Positions 1 to 8,057 of a DNA stretch of 64,000 bases are shown in pieces (the stretch's first letter is position 1; each line of letters opens with the position of its first letter). The notes under the pieces are model-generated. The model made no database searches. It was given only the letters and a program-made list of their open reading frames with translations, and was not told the origin of the DNA. A program made the translations under genes and the position numbers. Source of the stretch: Deefgea chitinilytica (GTDB lineage Bacteria > Pseudomonadota > Gammaproteobacteria > Burkholderiales > Chitinibacteraceae); NCBI RefSeq assembly GCF_016881405.1, contig NZ_WOFE01000001.1, forward strand, positions 992,001 to 1,056,000, in the 5' to 3' direction.

Positions 1-1
1 T

Positions 2-331
2 CGCTCCGCGCTTCTCGCGCACGAGCATCAATTACGGCAACAACTGGAAACGGGATTGGCTCAGATTGCCGGCATCACCATCCACGGCCAAAGCCCGAAC
101 AAAGCTGCGTTGACGTCGATGACATTTACCACCGCACATCCATACGACGTGGCACAATTTCTAGATCACAGGGGTATTGCCGTACGAGTAGGACACCACT
201 GTGCTCAGCCACTATTACATACCCTAGGTATCTCAGGCACTTTGCGTGCTTCATTTGCTGCCTACAATACGAGCCAAGACGTTGAATACTTTTTGGCGGT
301 TCTTACCGATACGCTTGAAATACTGAGTTAA
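2..331 (+). CDS. sufS: Cysteine desulfurase, SufS/CsdA type (3' part only)
   Basis: The last ~109 residues of a PLP-dependent cysteine desulfurase; the start lies before the window. The RVGHHCAQPLL motif carries the catalytic cysteine that accepts sulfur as a persulfide in group II desulfurases, and the RASFAAYNT stretch near the end is typical of the family. The frame is open to the left edge (residues before the TTG at 56 still read as family sequence), so this is an edge-truncated gene, not a pseudogene. It ends 3 bases before sufE, its sulfur-acceptor partner, so the pair is probably co-transcribed. SufS and CsdA cannot be told apart from this fragment. Confidence 0.9.
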   Translation, partial: RSALLAHEHQLRQQLETGLAQIAGITIHGQSPNKAALTSMTFTTAHPYDVAQFLDHRGIAVRVGHHCAQPLLHTLGISGTLRASFAAYNTSQDVEYFLAVLTDTLEILS

Positions 332-334
332 ATT

Positions 335-763
335 ATGATTCTGCCCACTCACCCCTTTGGCACTGAAATCAGCCTAAATAATTTGAGCGAGCGACTTTCG
401 CACGCACAAGGCTGGGAGGCAAAGAACCGACTTTTAGTCCAACTAGCGCGTGAACTGCCTGAGTTCCCGATTGAAATGCGGGATGACGCACACCGCATCA
501 GTGGTTGCGAAAGCCAAGTCTGGCTCTGGCTATACAAAAATGACGTGCAGATTCAGATCGCGGCCGACGGCGACTCCAAAATCATCAAGGGCTTATTAGC
601 ACTCGTCTTGGCGGCCTATCACGGCAAAACCGCTGAAGAAATCAGCCAATTTGACTTTACCGCATGGCTCAACGAGCTTGGCTTGCAGCGATTTTTATCT
701 GCGAGCCGCGGCAATGGTCTTAAAGCAATTGTGAACCACATCAAAAACCAAGCCAATTTGTAA
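335..763 (+). CDS. sufE: SufE-family sulfur acceptor protein
   Basis: A 142-residue protein of the SufE/CsdE family, which takes persulfide sulfur from the desulfurase and passes it on for Fe-S cluster assembly in the cytoplasm. Cys58 in the RISGCESQVWL motif matches the conserved acceptor cysteine, and the length is normal for the family. It starts 3 bases after the desulfurase stop, which points to an operon and a matched pair. SufE or CsdE naming depends on which desulfurase lies upstream. Confidence 0.92.
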   Translation: MILPTHPFGTEISLNNLSERLSHAQGWEAKNRLLVQLARELPEFPIEMRDDAHRISGCESQVWLWLYKNDVQIQIAADGDSKIIKGLLALVLAAYHGKTAEEISQFDFTAWLNELGLQRFLSASRGNGLKAIVNHIKNQANL

Positions 764-847
764 GCCGATTGCGGTTTTCTCGCATTGACCGAGTGAATGA
801 CGGTGGCGCATTCTGACTGACATCCACTCAGTCAACCGGAGTTCTTT

Positions 848-1588
848 ATGTTCAAAAAACTAGCCCTCAGCCTTGCAATTGGTTTTATTTCTTGCTCGGC
901 AATGGCAGAGAAAACCTACACTGCAGCAACCGACGCAACCTTCGCGCCGTTTGAGTCCCTCAACAAGAACAAAGAAATTGTTGGTTTTGACGCCGATATC
1001 ATCAACGCGATTGCCAAAAAACAAGGCTTCAAAATTAAATTGCACAACACACCATGGGAAGGCTTATTTGCTAGTCTCAATAATGGCGAGCGCGATATTG
1101 TTATTGCGGCGGTCACCATCACACCTGAGCGCCAAAAAAGCATGGATTTTTCTGCGCCTTATTTCGATGCCAAGCAACTGATCGTAGTAAAAGAAGGCAG
1201 CCCTGTTAAACAGCTTAGCGACTTGAAAGGCAAGAAAATCGGCGTACAAAACGGCACGACCGGCGACACCGTCGTTCAAAAACAATTTGGCAAAACCAGC
1301 CCCGACATTCGCCGCTTCGAGAACATTACTCTTGCACTAGCAGAGCTAGCCAATAGCGGCGTCAGTGCGGTTGTTGCCGACAATGCGGTAGTCAAAAATT
1401 ATTTAATTAACAATCCTGGGCAAAAATTTCGCCTGATTGACGACTCAAGCTTTGCGGTCGAGCAATACGGAATTGCAGTGCGCAAAGGCAATAAAAAGCT
1501 CTTAGACGAGATCAACGCCGGCCTTGCGGGCATCAAAGCCGATGGTAGCTATCAAAAAATCCACACCCAGTACTTTGGCAACAAATAA
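848..1588 (+). CDS. Periplasmic amino-acid ABC transporter solute-binding protein
   Basis: A 246-residue family 3 solute-binding protein (SBP_bac_3, like GlnH/ArtJ/HisJ). The first ~20 residues are a signal peptide ending SCSAMA, so it is exported to the periplasm. The early FAPFES and GFDADI motifs, the VIAAVTITPERQ motif and the mid-protein KKIGVQNGTTGD hinge region are typical of binding proteins for polar amino acids. A CCGGAG ribosome site precedes ATG 848. No permease or ATPase gene is next to it, so the partner components must be elsewhere. The exact ligand cannot be read from the sequence. Confidence 0.88.
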   Translation: MFKKLALSLAIGFISCSAMAEKTYTAATDATFAPFESLNKNKEIVGFDADIINAIAKKQGFKIKLHNTPWEGLFASLNNGERDIVIAAVTITPERQKSMDFSAPYFDAKQLIVVKEGSPVKQLSDLKGKKIGVQNGTTGDTVVQKQFGKTSPDIRRFENITLALAELANSGVSAVVADNAVVKNYLINNPGQKFRLIDDSSFAVEQYGIAVRKGNKKLLDEINAGLAGIKADGSYQKIHTQYFGNK

Positions 1589-1594
1589 AACCAG

Positions 1595-1625
1595 AAAAAT
1601 ACGGCGATTTCGCCGTATTTTTTTT
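1595..1625 (+). terminator. Intrinsic terminator after the solute-binding protein gene
   Basis: Stem AATACGGCG / CGCCGTATT with an ATTT loop, followed by nine T. It lies 7 bases after the stop codon at 1588 and is a near-ideal Rho-independent terminator. Confidence 0.93.
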
Positions 1626-1671
1626 GCTATCGCCTACACTGAGCTTATTCCCAGAACAAAGTCTGATTACT

Positions 1672-2514
1672 ATGTTGCGCGACATCCCTCCCGCCGAATC
1701 TGAGTCAATCTTTAAAAGCATGGTGATTCCGACTCGCCCTGATGTTTTAACCGCAATTAAAACCGCCCAAGAGGCGGACGACCCCGACTTTGATGAAATC
1801 GCCCGCCTAATTAATAGCGACCTCACTTTATCTGCAACCATGCTCAAAACGGTTAACTCACCGTTCTATCAGCTCAACAAGCGGGTCAACTCAGTCGACG
1901 AAGCCTTAAAATTGCTAGGCTTGCGCAATATCTGCAATATCACTGAAGGCGTGGTACTACGACAAGTATTAAGTGGCGACAACCGCCAAATGGATTATTT
2001 CTGGGATAGCGCTAACCGCATGGCAATGATCGCCGCGGCACTGAGCGAAAACGTGCATGGCATAGACAGCGCCGAAGCCTACACCTTTGGTTTATTTCAT
2101 AATTGTGGGCAAGTACTCATGTCTGGGCGTTTCCCAAACTATATGGAAACCTTAGAGCGTGGCGAGCGGATGTCGCGACAAGAATTTATCGAGCTGGAAA
2201 ATCGGCGCCATCAAACGAGCCATAATGTAGTTGGCTATTTGCTGGCGCGTACCTGGTACCTGCCCGAAGACGCTCAATTGGCAATTTTAAATCACCATGA
2301 TTACAGCTTATTTGAGCATGGAGAAGAAGCAGAGTGGCATCACATCTGCACGCTCATCGCGATTGCCAGCCTGGCCGAGCACATTTTAAAAATGAATATC
2401 AAACAGTTTGAGCACATTGAATGGCGCAGCATTGAACCGGTTTTACTCAATCATCTCGCATTCAAACTCGAAGAATTTGAAGACATTGTCGATCACATCG
2501 GGCTATTGCTTTAA
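1672..2514 (+). CDS. HDOD-domain signalling protein
   Basis: A protein of ~280 residues with an HDOD domain (degenerate HD-type helical domain) over most of its length: the NSDLTLSATMLKTVNSPFYQ motif is the family signature, followed by VNSVDEALKLLGLRN. HDOD proteins work in signal transduction, often together with c-di-GMP or motility circuits; they lack the metal-binding HD residues and are not thought to be hydrolases. The frame is open to a TTG at 1624, but that lies in the terminator tail of the preceding gene, so ATG 1672 is preferred. No upstream partner is evident. Confidence 0.82.
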   Translation: MLRDIPPAESESIFKSMVIPTRPDVLTAIKTAQEADDPDFDEIARLINSDLTLSATMLKTVNSPFYQLNKRVNSVDEALKLLGLRNICNITEGVVLRQVLSGDNRQMDYFWDSANRMAMIAAALSENVHGIDSAEAYTFGLFHNCGQVLMSGRFPNYMETLERGERMSRQEFIELENRRHQTSHNVVGYLLARTWYLPEDAQLAILNHHDYSLFEHGEEAEWHHICTLIAIASLAEHILKMNIKQFEHIEWRSIEPVLLNHLAFKLEEFEDIVDHIGLLL

Positions 2515-2610
2515 TTTCTGCCGCCATGCGCTTGCGATCAAGACACCCTTCTACCACTTACGACACAGCAATAGTAAGCAAGCCAAGCAGCACAAGATTT
2601 TTCCTTAATA

Positions 2611-3009
2611 TCAATTGTCACCATAGCCATCTGCAACCGCTTGATTTAATTGGCGGCGCCATTTTTTAGTTGGCCGCCCTTTAATATCAGGATGATCAAA
2701 CTTGGGCTGCATTTTTTGTGCAAATAAATCCCGCTCTCGGCGCATAACACTTTCTGCCGTTTCCTGATACAAATTTTTTGCTACTTCGGCAGAGCCACGC
2801 TGACCCGCCAACTGCAAGACTTGCACCTCAAATAAGCCATGGGGCGTTTGAATTTTAAGCACATCCCCCACTTTAGGTGCACTAGCGCATTTTGCCCGTT
2901 GCCCGTGATGATGAACATGCCCAGCATCGATGGCTTTGGCCGCACAAGAACGGGTTTTAAAAAATCGCGCAGCCCAAAGCCATTTATCTAAGCGCACTTT
3001 ATCTTGCAT
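2611..3009 (-). CDS. hslR: S4-domain RNA-binding heat shock protein 15
   Basis: About 132 residues of an HslR/Hsp15-type protein. The S4 RNA-binding domain is at the N-terminus (VRLDKWLWAARFFKTRS... through AGHVHHHGQRAK), and the tail is basic, ending in KGRPTKKWRRQLNQ. Hsp15 binds stalled 50S subunits carrying peptidyl-tRNA and helps recycle them after heat shock. A GTG at 3027 would add six residues, but the family usually starts close to MQDKVRLDKW, so ATG 3009 is chosen. It is divergent from the Smr gene with 57 bases between starts. Confidence 0.88.
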   Translation of the reverse strand: MQDKVRLDKWLWAARFFKTRSCAAKAIDAGHVHHHGQRAKCASAPKVGDVLKIQTPHGLFEVQVLQLAGQRGSAEVAKNLYQETAESVMRRERDLFAQKMQPKFDHPDIKGRPTKKWRRQLNQAVADGYGDN

Positions 3010-3066
3010 ATATGCGACGCATTCCACTGTTAAAATGGCATTCTACGACGATCAGACCTGCCGAGT

Positions 3067-3696
3067 ATGGATAAAAACACCACACAACAACTTAAAAAAC
3101 TACGCAAGCAGCTACGTGAAGCACAGCAGGAGCAGCGCTTTAAGGCCATTGTTGCCGAAAAGCCGGCCGAGCCAGATCCACATGCTCTATTTCTGGCAGC
3201 TATGAAAGATGTTGTACCGCTCAAAACTACAGCAAAATTCAACCATCCGCCTACTTCACCCAGCCCCTGGCCCAAAGGAATGCGGGTCGAAAGCCCTATC
3301 ATCAATCACGCAATGAGCGATTTTTGGCCTTGGGATGAACTAGAAGCGGGTGAGCAATTAATGCATATGAAGCCCGGCCAGAAACTCGATACACTACGCA
3401 AACTGAAACGTGGTGACTGGCAAGCTGAAGCTGAGCTTGATTTGCACGGTGAAAACGTTGATTCGGCCCGCGCACAAGTCGCGCAATTTTTATACCATTG
3501 CCAACAACGTCAATTTCGCTGTGTCCGGATTATCCATGGCAAAGGATTAAGCTCAGCATCGGGTATCCCGGTATTGAAACTCAAATTAAAAAACTGGTTA
3601 GCGCAAATGCCCGAAGTCCTTGCGTTTGCCCAAGCCAATCCATTCCAAGGCTGCGGCGGCGCAGTATTGGTGCTTCTTAAGTCAGCAAAACCATGA
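3067..3696 (+). CDS. Smr-domain protein (putative endonuclease)
   Basis: A 209-residue protein with a C-terminal Smr domain. LDLHG at residues 124-128 and IIHGKG at 155-160 are the two diagnostic motifs, and GGAVLVLLK closes the domain. The N-terminal ~30 residues are charged (QQLKKLRKQLREAQQEQ) and probably helical. Stand-alone bacterial Smr proteins such as SmrA/YdaL have nicking endonuclease activity; the cellular role is unclear. The stop overlaps the start of the next gene by 4 bases, so the two are translationally coupled. Confidence 0.86.
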   Translation: MDKNTTQQLKKLRKQLREAQQEQRFKAIVAEKPAEPDPHALFLAAMKDVVPLKTTAKFNHPPTSPSPWPKGMRVESPIINHAMSDFWPWDELEAGEQLMHMKPGQKLDTLRKLKRGDWQAEAELDLHGENVDSARAQVAQFLYHCQQRQFRCVRIIHGKGLSSASGIPVLKLKLKNWLAQMPEVLAFAQANPFQGCGGAVLVLLKSAKP

Positions 3697-4037
3697 AACT
3701 TTTACCTACCCAATCTAAACGCATCCTACTTACCCTGTTTTGGCTTTGGACACTGGGCATCTGGATTGGCTCCTTAATGCCAATGAGCGGCCCCAGCATA
3801 GAAAACGGCGACAAAATTCAGCATTTTATTGGCTACGGAGTATTGGCCTTGCTTGCACAACTGATTTGGCACCAACCTCGCAAAATCTGGTTAGGCGCAA
3901 CACTGATGGGGGTTGCCGTTGAATTTGCTCAAGCACTCACGCCGTATCGCAGTTTCGATACGCACGATATGCTCGCCAATAGTATTGGCGCAGTCTTTGG
4001 TTTATTACTCGCCTGCGCATGGCTGAAGCGACAATAA
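3693..4037 (+). CDS. VanZ-family membrane protein
   Basis: A 114-residue inner-membrane protein with about four hydrophobic segments. The pattern GSLMPMSGP...GDKIQHFIGYGVLA, followed by VAVEFAQALTPYRSFDTHDMLANSIGA, is the VanZ-like family signature. The function is not known for such short chromosomal members; VanZ itself affects teicoplanin sensitivity. The start overlaps the Smr gene stop (ATGA), which suggests a two-gene operon. Confidence 0.8.
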   Translation: MKLLPTQSKRILLTLFWLWTLGIWIGSLMPMSGPSIENGDKIQHFIGYGVLALLAQLIWHQPRKIWLGATLMGVAVEFAQALTPYRSFDTHDMLANSIGAVFGLLLACAWLKRQ

Positions 4038-4161
4038 GTCAAAATGCACGCTCAAGATTTTAAAACCGATTTGCCAACCAGCCTATGGATTGAGTGAGCA
4101 TTAATTATAAGTATGTATAGCCAGATAGACCTTATTAAACAAAGTACAGAAGAATATACCC

Positions 4162-5031
4162 ATGCTAGAAAACCTTAGCCAACAATTTCCTTTTTTACTT
4201 GATCGCGGCTTATTGCGAGATTTGGCACTAAGCATTTTACTCATTATCGCGATGCTGACTTTACGCGCGGGAATGCGTAAAGCCATTTTGCTCCGCGAAG
4301 ATTTCAGCCTAGAAACCAAGCGACGCTGGTTAGTAACGCTGCGCAACAGCATATTAATTACAACTGTACTGGGCGCGGTACTGATTTGGGGGCAAGAAAT
4401 TCAAACCTTTGCGGTTTCTTTGGTCGCAGTGGCCGCCGCTTTCGTTTTGGCCACCAAAGAAGTAATTCTGTGTATGCTCGGATCAATTTACCGCACCAGC
4501 ACTCGCCTGTATGAGCTTGGAGATCGAATTGAAATCGCGGGCATTAAAGGTCAAGTCATTGATGTGAATTTAATATCAACCACATTAATTGAATCCAGTC
4601 GCGCTGAACACCACAAAGGCACGGTTGGCCGAGGCATCAAAATCCCCAATTCAATGCTATTTACCAACCCAGTTTACAATGAAACCATGATGGGGCATTT
4701 TGCAATTCAAACCATCCACATCCACATTGAGCGTGATGCCGATTGGGAGCTTGCCGAAACAATTCTCCTTGAATGTGGCCGCGAGACGATTGCGGAGTAC
4801 TGCAAGGAGTTGGTTAGCCACGCCAAAGAAATTGCCAGTGACTACATTATTGATACGCCGCTGCAAGAACCGCGCGTGCGGATTATTCTGGACGATATTG
4901 ATAGCATCGCCTTGCAACTGCAACTGCCCGCGCCGTTGGGCTTGCGCGCCAAAATAGAGCAACGTATCTTACGACAATTTTTGCGTGAATTTAAGCAGCG
5001 CCAGGCCAATCAACACGACATTGACCAGTAA
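4162..5031 (+). CDS. MscS-type mechanosensitive ion channel
   Basis: A 289-residue small-conductance mechanosensitive channel-family protein. Two to three N-terminal membrane helices (about residues 15-35, 60-80 and 82-105) lead into a pore-lining helix, VSLVAVAAAFVLATKEV, and the beta domain with YELGDRIEIAGIKGQVIDVN. The rest is the cytosolic alpha/beta domain. Such channels open on hypo-osmotic shock and release solutes. It stands alone, 124 bases after the VanZ gene. Confidence 0.85.
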   Translation: MLENLSQQFPFLLDRGLLRDLALSILLIIAMLTLRAGMRKAILLREDFSLETKRRWLVTLRNSILITTVLGAVLIWGQEIQTFAVSLVAVAAAFVLATKEVILCMLGSIYRTSTRLYELGDRIEIAGIKGQVIDVNLISTTLIESSRAEHHKGTVGRGIKIPNSMLFTNPVYNETMMGHFAIQTIHIHIERDADWELAETILLECGRETIAEYCKELVSHAKEIASDYIIDTPLQEPRVRIILDDIDSIALQLQLPAPLGLRAKIEQRILRQFLREFKQRQANQHDIDQ

Positions 5032-5356
5032 TACCGGTGTTTAACAGTCTAGTCATAGGTGAATCCGTTACCGCAAATACACTAACTCGCTGCTAAATCG
5101 CGCCAGCACGCAACAACCGCCCTAACAGCAAATCAGTAACTCTTCAAACAAACGTAATAAATATGTTGCATAATTGGCAATAGGTCGGCATAATTCGCCT
5201 CCTTCATCCGTGCCCCATTATTTTTCGCACGTTTATACGCACCCCCATCATCGCCTCTAACCTTATTCCCGCGTGCTAATTGATAAAGCGGTTGTTCCTG
5301 GTTGGCGTCGATGCTGCGCTGGTTTTCCAGCCCGATACCTTACAAGGACAACACCT
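5032..5356. other. Intergenic region and leader of the DEAD-box helicase gene
   Basis: 325 bases without a supported gene. The second half is a long untranslated leader if the promoter at 5166-5194 is used. The frame of the helicase is open upstream to a codon at 5273, but the protein before ATG 5357 has no family character. I saw no riboswitch or small ORF in it. Confidence 0.6.
5166..5194 (+). promoter_or_regulatory. Sigma-70-type promoter for the DEAD-box helicase
   Basis: TTGCAT (5166-5171), a 17-base spacer and CATAAT (5189-5194). Transcription from about 5201 would give a leader of ~155 bases. Long leaders are common for cold-induced helicase mRNAs. Confidence 0.55.
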
Positions 5357-7102
5357 ATGCCGCACACTACTGCGCCTGAATCAGCTACGCCTAACGCTTT
5401 TGTAGAATTAGGTTTAGCACCACAACTGACTGACATTTTGGCCGCCCAAGGCTTCAATACGCCAACACCAATTCAAGCAGCATCAATCCCTGAATTGCTA
5501 GCTGGCAACGACATCATGGCTTCGGCGCAAACAGGAACGGGCAAAACAGCCGCGTTCTTGCTACCTGCGTTACACCGCCTCACCAAAGAAGCGAAACACT
5601 TCGCGCGTGGCCCACGTATCCTGGTTTTGACTCCGACTCGCGAACTCGCTGAGCAAGTTTCAAAAGTAGCCACCGATTTGTGCCGCAACATCCACCGCTG
5701 CAAAGTTGTTAGCGTAGTCGGCGGCGTACCTTACCCAGTACAAAATAAACTACTGTCGCAACCTTACGAAGTTTTGGTTGCAACCCCAGGCCGCCTCACT
5801 GATTTGATGCGCAGTGGCCGCATTGACTTCAAACGCTTGGAAATGCTGGTACTCGACGAAGCAGACCGCATGCTCGACATGGGTTTTATCGATGAAGTCG
5901 AAGCCATTGTGGATGCATTACCAAAAGAGCGCCAAACTGCCCTCTTCTCTGCAACATTGACTGAATCAGTGCAACGCTTTGCTGTGCCAATGCTCAAAGC
6001 GCCAAAACTCGTGGAAATGGCACCGCAAGCGACCATGCAAGCACAGATTGAGCAATCAGTGCATTACGCAGACGGCTACGAGCACAAACAAAAATTAACC
6101 GCAGCTTTACTAAAGAAAAACGAAGGCCAGCAAACGATTATTTTTACCGCAACTAAAATCAGCGCAGATGAATTGTCTGAATGGCTCAAAATGGAAGGCT
6201 TCCGCTCTGCTGCAATGCACGGCGACTTGGCACAACGTGATCGCCGCCGCACCTTAGATCGCTTGCGCAGAGGCGATATCGATGTGTTGGTTGCGACTGA
6301 TGTTGCAGCCCGCGGCATCGACGTGGCGGGCATTACACTAGTATTGAACTTTGACTTGCCACGTTTTAGTGAAGACTATATTCACCGGATTGGTCGTACC
6401 GGCCGCGCAGGTCGCTCTGGTGAAGCCGTATCATTGGTTACTAAAAACGACTTCACTTTATTGACACGCATTCGCCGTCAATACAATTTGAACTTTAGTG
6501 TTCAAGTCATTGAAGGTTTGGAAGCTCGCTTCCAACCAGGTCGTGCAGGCACAGGTGGCCATGATCGCGGTCGTCCGGGTGGTGGCCGTGGCCGCCCTGC
6601 AGGCAATGGCGGTGGTCGTGGCTATCAAGGCAACCGTGATGGCGGCTACCAAGGCAATCGCGACCGCGATGCAGGTCGCAGCGAAAGCTATAACGGTGGT
6701 CGTAGCGAAGGCACGCATCCACGCGGCGAAGCAGGCTACCAAAGCCATCATCGCCCAAGTAGCTCTCGCGACAACGGTTATCAAGGTCAAAATCGTGACC
6801 GCAGTTTTGGCACAGGTCAAAGCCGTGATCGCGATGGTGGCCGTACTGGCGGCTACGGTAACGGCAATCGTGATGGTGGCTATGAAGGTAACCGCGGCGG
6901 CTATGGCGGCGGTCGTGACAATGGCTACCAAGGCAACCGCGGCAGCTACGGCGGTCGTGATGCTGCTCCACGCACTGGCGGCTTCGGTGGTGGCAATCGC
7001 GACGGCGGCTACGCAGGTCGCGGTGGCGATGGTCAACGTCGTAGCTCTGGCGGCTATCAAGGCAAGCCCAGCGGTAACCGCGGTGGCGGCCGCTTCGAAT
7101 AA
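5357..7102 (+). CDS. DEAD-box ATP-dependent RNA helicase, RhlE type, with long RGG-like tail
   Basis: A 581-residue DEAD-box helicase. Core motifs are in order: PTPIQAASIP (Q motif), AQTGTGKT at 57-64 (Walker A), DEAD at 167-170, SAT at 198-200 and HRIGRTGR at 343-350. From about residue 395 to the end the chain is a low-complexity Gly/Arg/Asn/Tyr tail with repeated GYQGNRD-like units, likely a disordered RNA-binding extension. RhlE-like enzymes remodel structured RNA and ribosome precursors, often at low temperature. ATG 5357 follows AAGGACA. A strong terminator follows. The exact subfamily (RhlE or another) is inferred from overall pattern. Confidence 0.9.
   Translation: MPHTTAPESATPNAFVELGLAPQLTDILAAQGFNTPTPIQAASIPELLAGNDIMASAQTGTGKTAAFLLPALHRLTKEAKHFARGPRILVLTPTRELAEQVSKVATDLCRNIHRCKVVSVVGGVPYPVQNKLLSQPYEVLVATPGRLTDLMRSGRIDFKRLEMLVLDEADRMLDMGFIDEVEAIVDALPKERQTALFSATLTESVQRFAVPMLKAPKLVEMAPQATMQAQIEQSVHYADGYEHKQKLTAALLKKNEGQQTIIFTATKISADELSEWLKMEGFRSAAMHGDLAQRDRRRTLDRLRRGDIDVLVATDVAARGIDVAGITLVLNFDLPRFSEDYIHRIGRTGRAGRSGEAVSLVTKNDFTLLTRIRRQYNLNFSVQVIEGLEARFQPGRAGTGGHDRGRPGGGRGRPAGNGGGRGYQGNRDGGYQGNRDRDAGRSESYNGGRSEGTHPRGEAGYQSHHRPSSSRDNGYQGQNRDRSFGTGQSRDRDGGRTGGYGNGNRDGGYEGNRGGYGGGRDNGYQGNRGSYGGRDAAPRTGGFGGGNRDGGYAGRGGDGQRRSSGGYQGKPSGNRGGGRFE
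6540..7099 (+). repeat. Degenerate in-gene repeats coding the Gly/Arg-rich helicase tail
   Basis: About 560 bases of imperfect repeats built on units that read GYQGNRD, GNRDGGY and GGYGGGRDN. The repeat makes other frames artificially open on both strands; those are not genes. Such tracts expand and contract readily. Confidence 0.75.
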
Positions 7103-7124
7103 TCACAACGCGTGAGATTTAAAC

Positions 7125-7155
7125 AATAAAGGCAGCCTTGGCTGCCTTTATTTGT
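7125..7155 (+). terminator. Intrinsic terminator after the helicase gene
   Basis: AATAAAGGCAGCC (7125-7137) pairs with GGCTGCCTTTATT (7140-7152) across a very short loop. The A/T flanks make it usable from both strands, so it may also end the convergent YkgJ gene. Confidence 0.85.
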
Positions 7156-7221
7156 TGCTGAGGTATGCAACCAAACTCTTTGCCTAATATTAACTTGCAG
7201 ACAATACCCCTTACACATTAT

Positions 7222-7551
7222 TTATATCGGCAACGCAGGCAATCCATGTCGAGCTCGCGCCCGATTACAGGCCTCGATAAAAACACCCACTGAGGACATC
7301 GGTGCAAATTCTTGACACGGCGACGGTCGTTCAGCATAAATACCGCACGACACTTGCTGACCAATGACGCCGACCAGCGCAATACAACGAGGCTGAGCAT
7401 AATCAGTACCGCGCAAACGCATGGTTTGCTGAGTTTCGTAGTCAGCCAATCCGTCAGGCACTTGACCACCCTCGCTACTTAACTCCGAGCGATCAAATGA
7501 CACTCGAAACGCAGCACAGCAAGCACCACAACTTAAACACTCATTCTTCAT
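7222..7551 (-). CDS. YkgJ-family cysteine cluster protein
   Basis: A ~109-residue small protein with the cysteine cluster CLSCGACC at residues 5-12 and later CGIYAERPSPCQEF. This is the pattern of the YkgJ/UPF0153 family, annotated as putative zinc- or iron-chelating proteins; the biochemical role is unknown. ATG 7551 follows AGGA at reasonable spacing; a GTG directly before it would add one residue. The start lies only 17 bases from that of the divergent acetyltransferase. Confidence 0.82.
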   Translation of the reverse strand: MKNECLSCGACCAAFRVSFDRSELSSEGGQVPDGLADYETQQTMRLRGTDYAQPRCIALVGVIGQQVSCGIYAERPSPCQEFAPMSSVGVFIEACNRARARHGLPALPI

Positions 7552-7568
7552 CACGACTTATTCCTAAA

Positions 7569-8057
7569 ATGCAATCAATCAGCATACGCACCCAAACCGC
7601 GAATGACATTCAGGCGATACTTGAAATCCAAGCAGCTTGCTATCCTGCCGATTTTATCGAATCGGCCGCGACGTTGCAGCGCAAACAAGCGCTCGCCCCT
7701 AAATGCTCATGGCTTATTGAAATTGAAGGCCAAACACTAGGTTATCTATTTTGCCACCCATGGCACGGCAATACGCCGCCTGCACTCGGCCAAAAACTGG
7801 CAGAATTACCCGCCCACGCAGATCGATTTTATATTCACGACCTCGCCATTTTACCGACCGCACGCGGCCAGCAACTCGCCGATCGATTAATTCAACATGC
7901 GCTCGAATGGGCCAAGCAGTCACAATTTAGCCAAGCAATGCTCGTGGCGGTATTGGGAGCCGACAGTTTTTGGCGAAAACACCAATTTACCACTCAAGCT
8001 GCCGTAGAATTTAGCGGCTACGGCGACAAGGCAGTTTGCATGTCACGCCCTCTTTAA
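7569..8057 (+). CDS. GNAT-family N-acetyltransferase
   Basis: About 162 residues with the GNAT fold: ISIRTQTANDIQAILEIQ at the start, then FYIHDLAILPTARGQQLADRLI, which contains the acetyl-CoA-binding Q/RxxGxG/A-like turn (ARGQQLA). The substrate cannot be read. Start ATG 7569 matches the usual beginning of the domain; an earlier ATG at 7497 would overlap the opposite gene and add residues without family character. Confidence 0.8.
   Translation: MQSISIRTQTANDIQAILEIQAACYPADFIESAATLQRKQALAPKCSWLIEIEGQTLGYLFCHPWHGNTPPALGQKLAELPAHADRFYIHDLAILPTARGQQLADRLIQHALEWAKQSQFSQAMLVAVLGADSFWRKHQFTTQAAVEFSGYGDKAVCMSRPL

Noticed and set aside
764-847. TGAC/GTCA inverted repeat before the solute-binding protein gene
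   Set aside because: Stem of only 4-5 bases, no T tract; too weak to call a terminator or operator.
6458-7115. Open frames of ~200 residues on both strands across the helicase tail
   Set aside because: They mirror the GC-rich repeats of the Gly/Arg tail, have extreme composition (Ala/Thr/Val or His/Arg/Asp) and no ribosome site; the helicase frame has clear motifs.
7569-8057. GNAT acetyltransferase as the missing PseH
   Set aside because: It is ~40 kb from the pse genes, and has only general GNAT features; nothing points to UDP-sugar acetylation.
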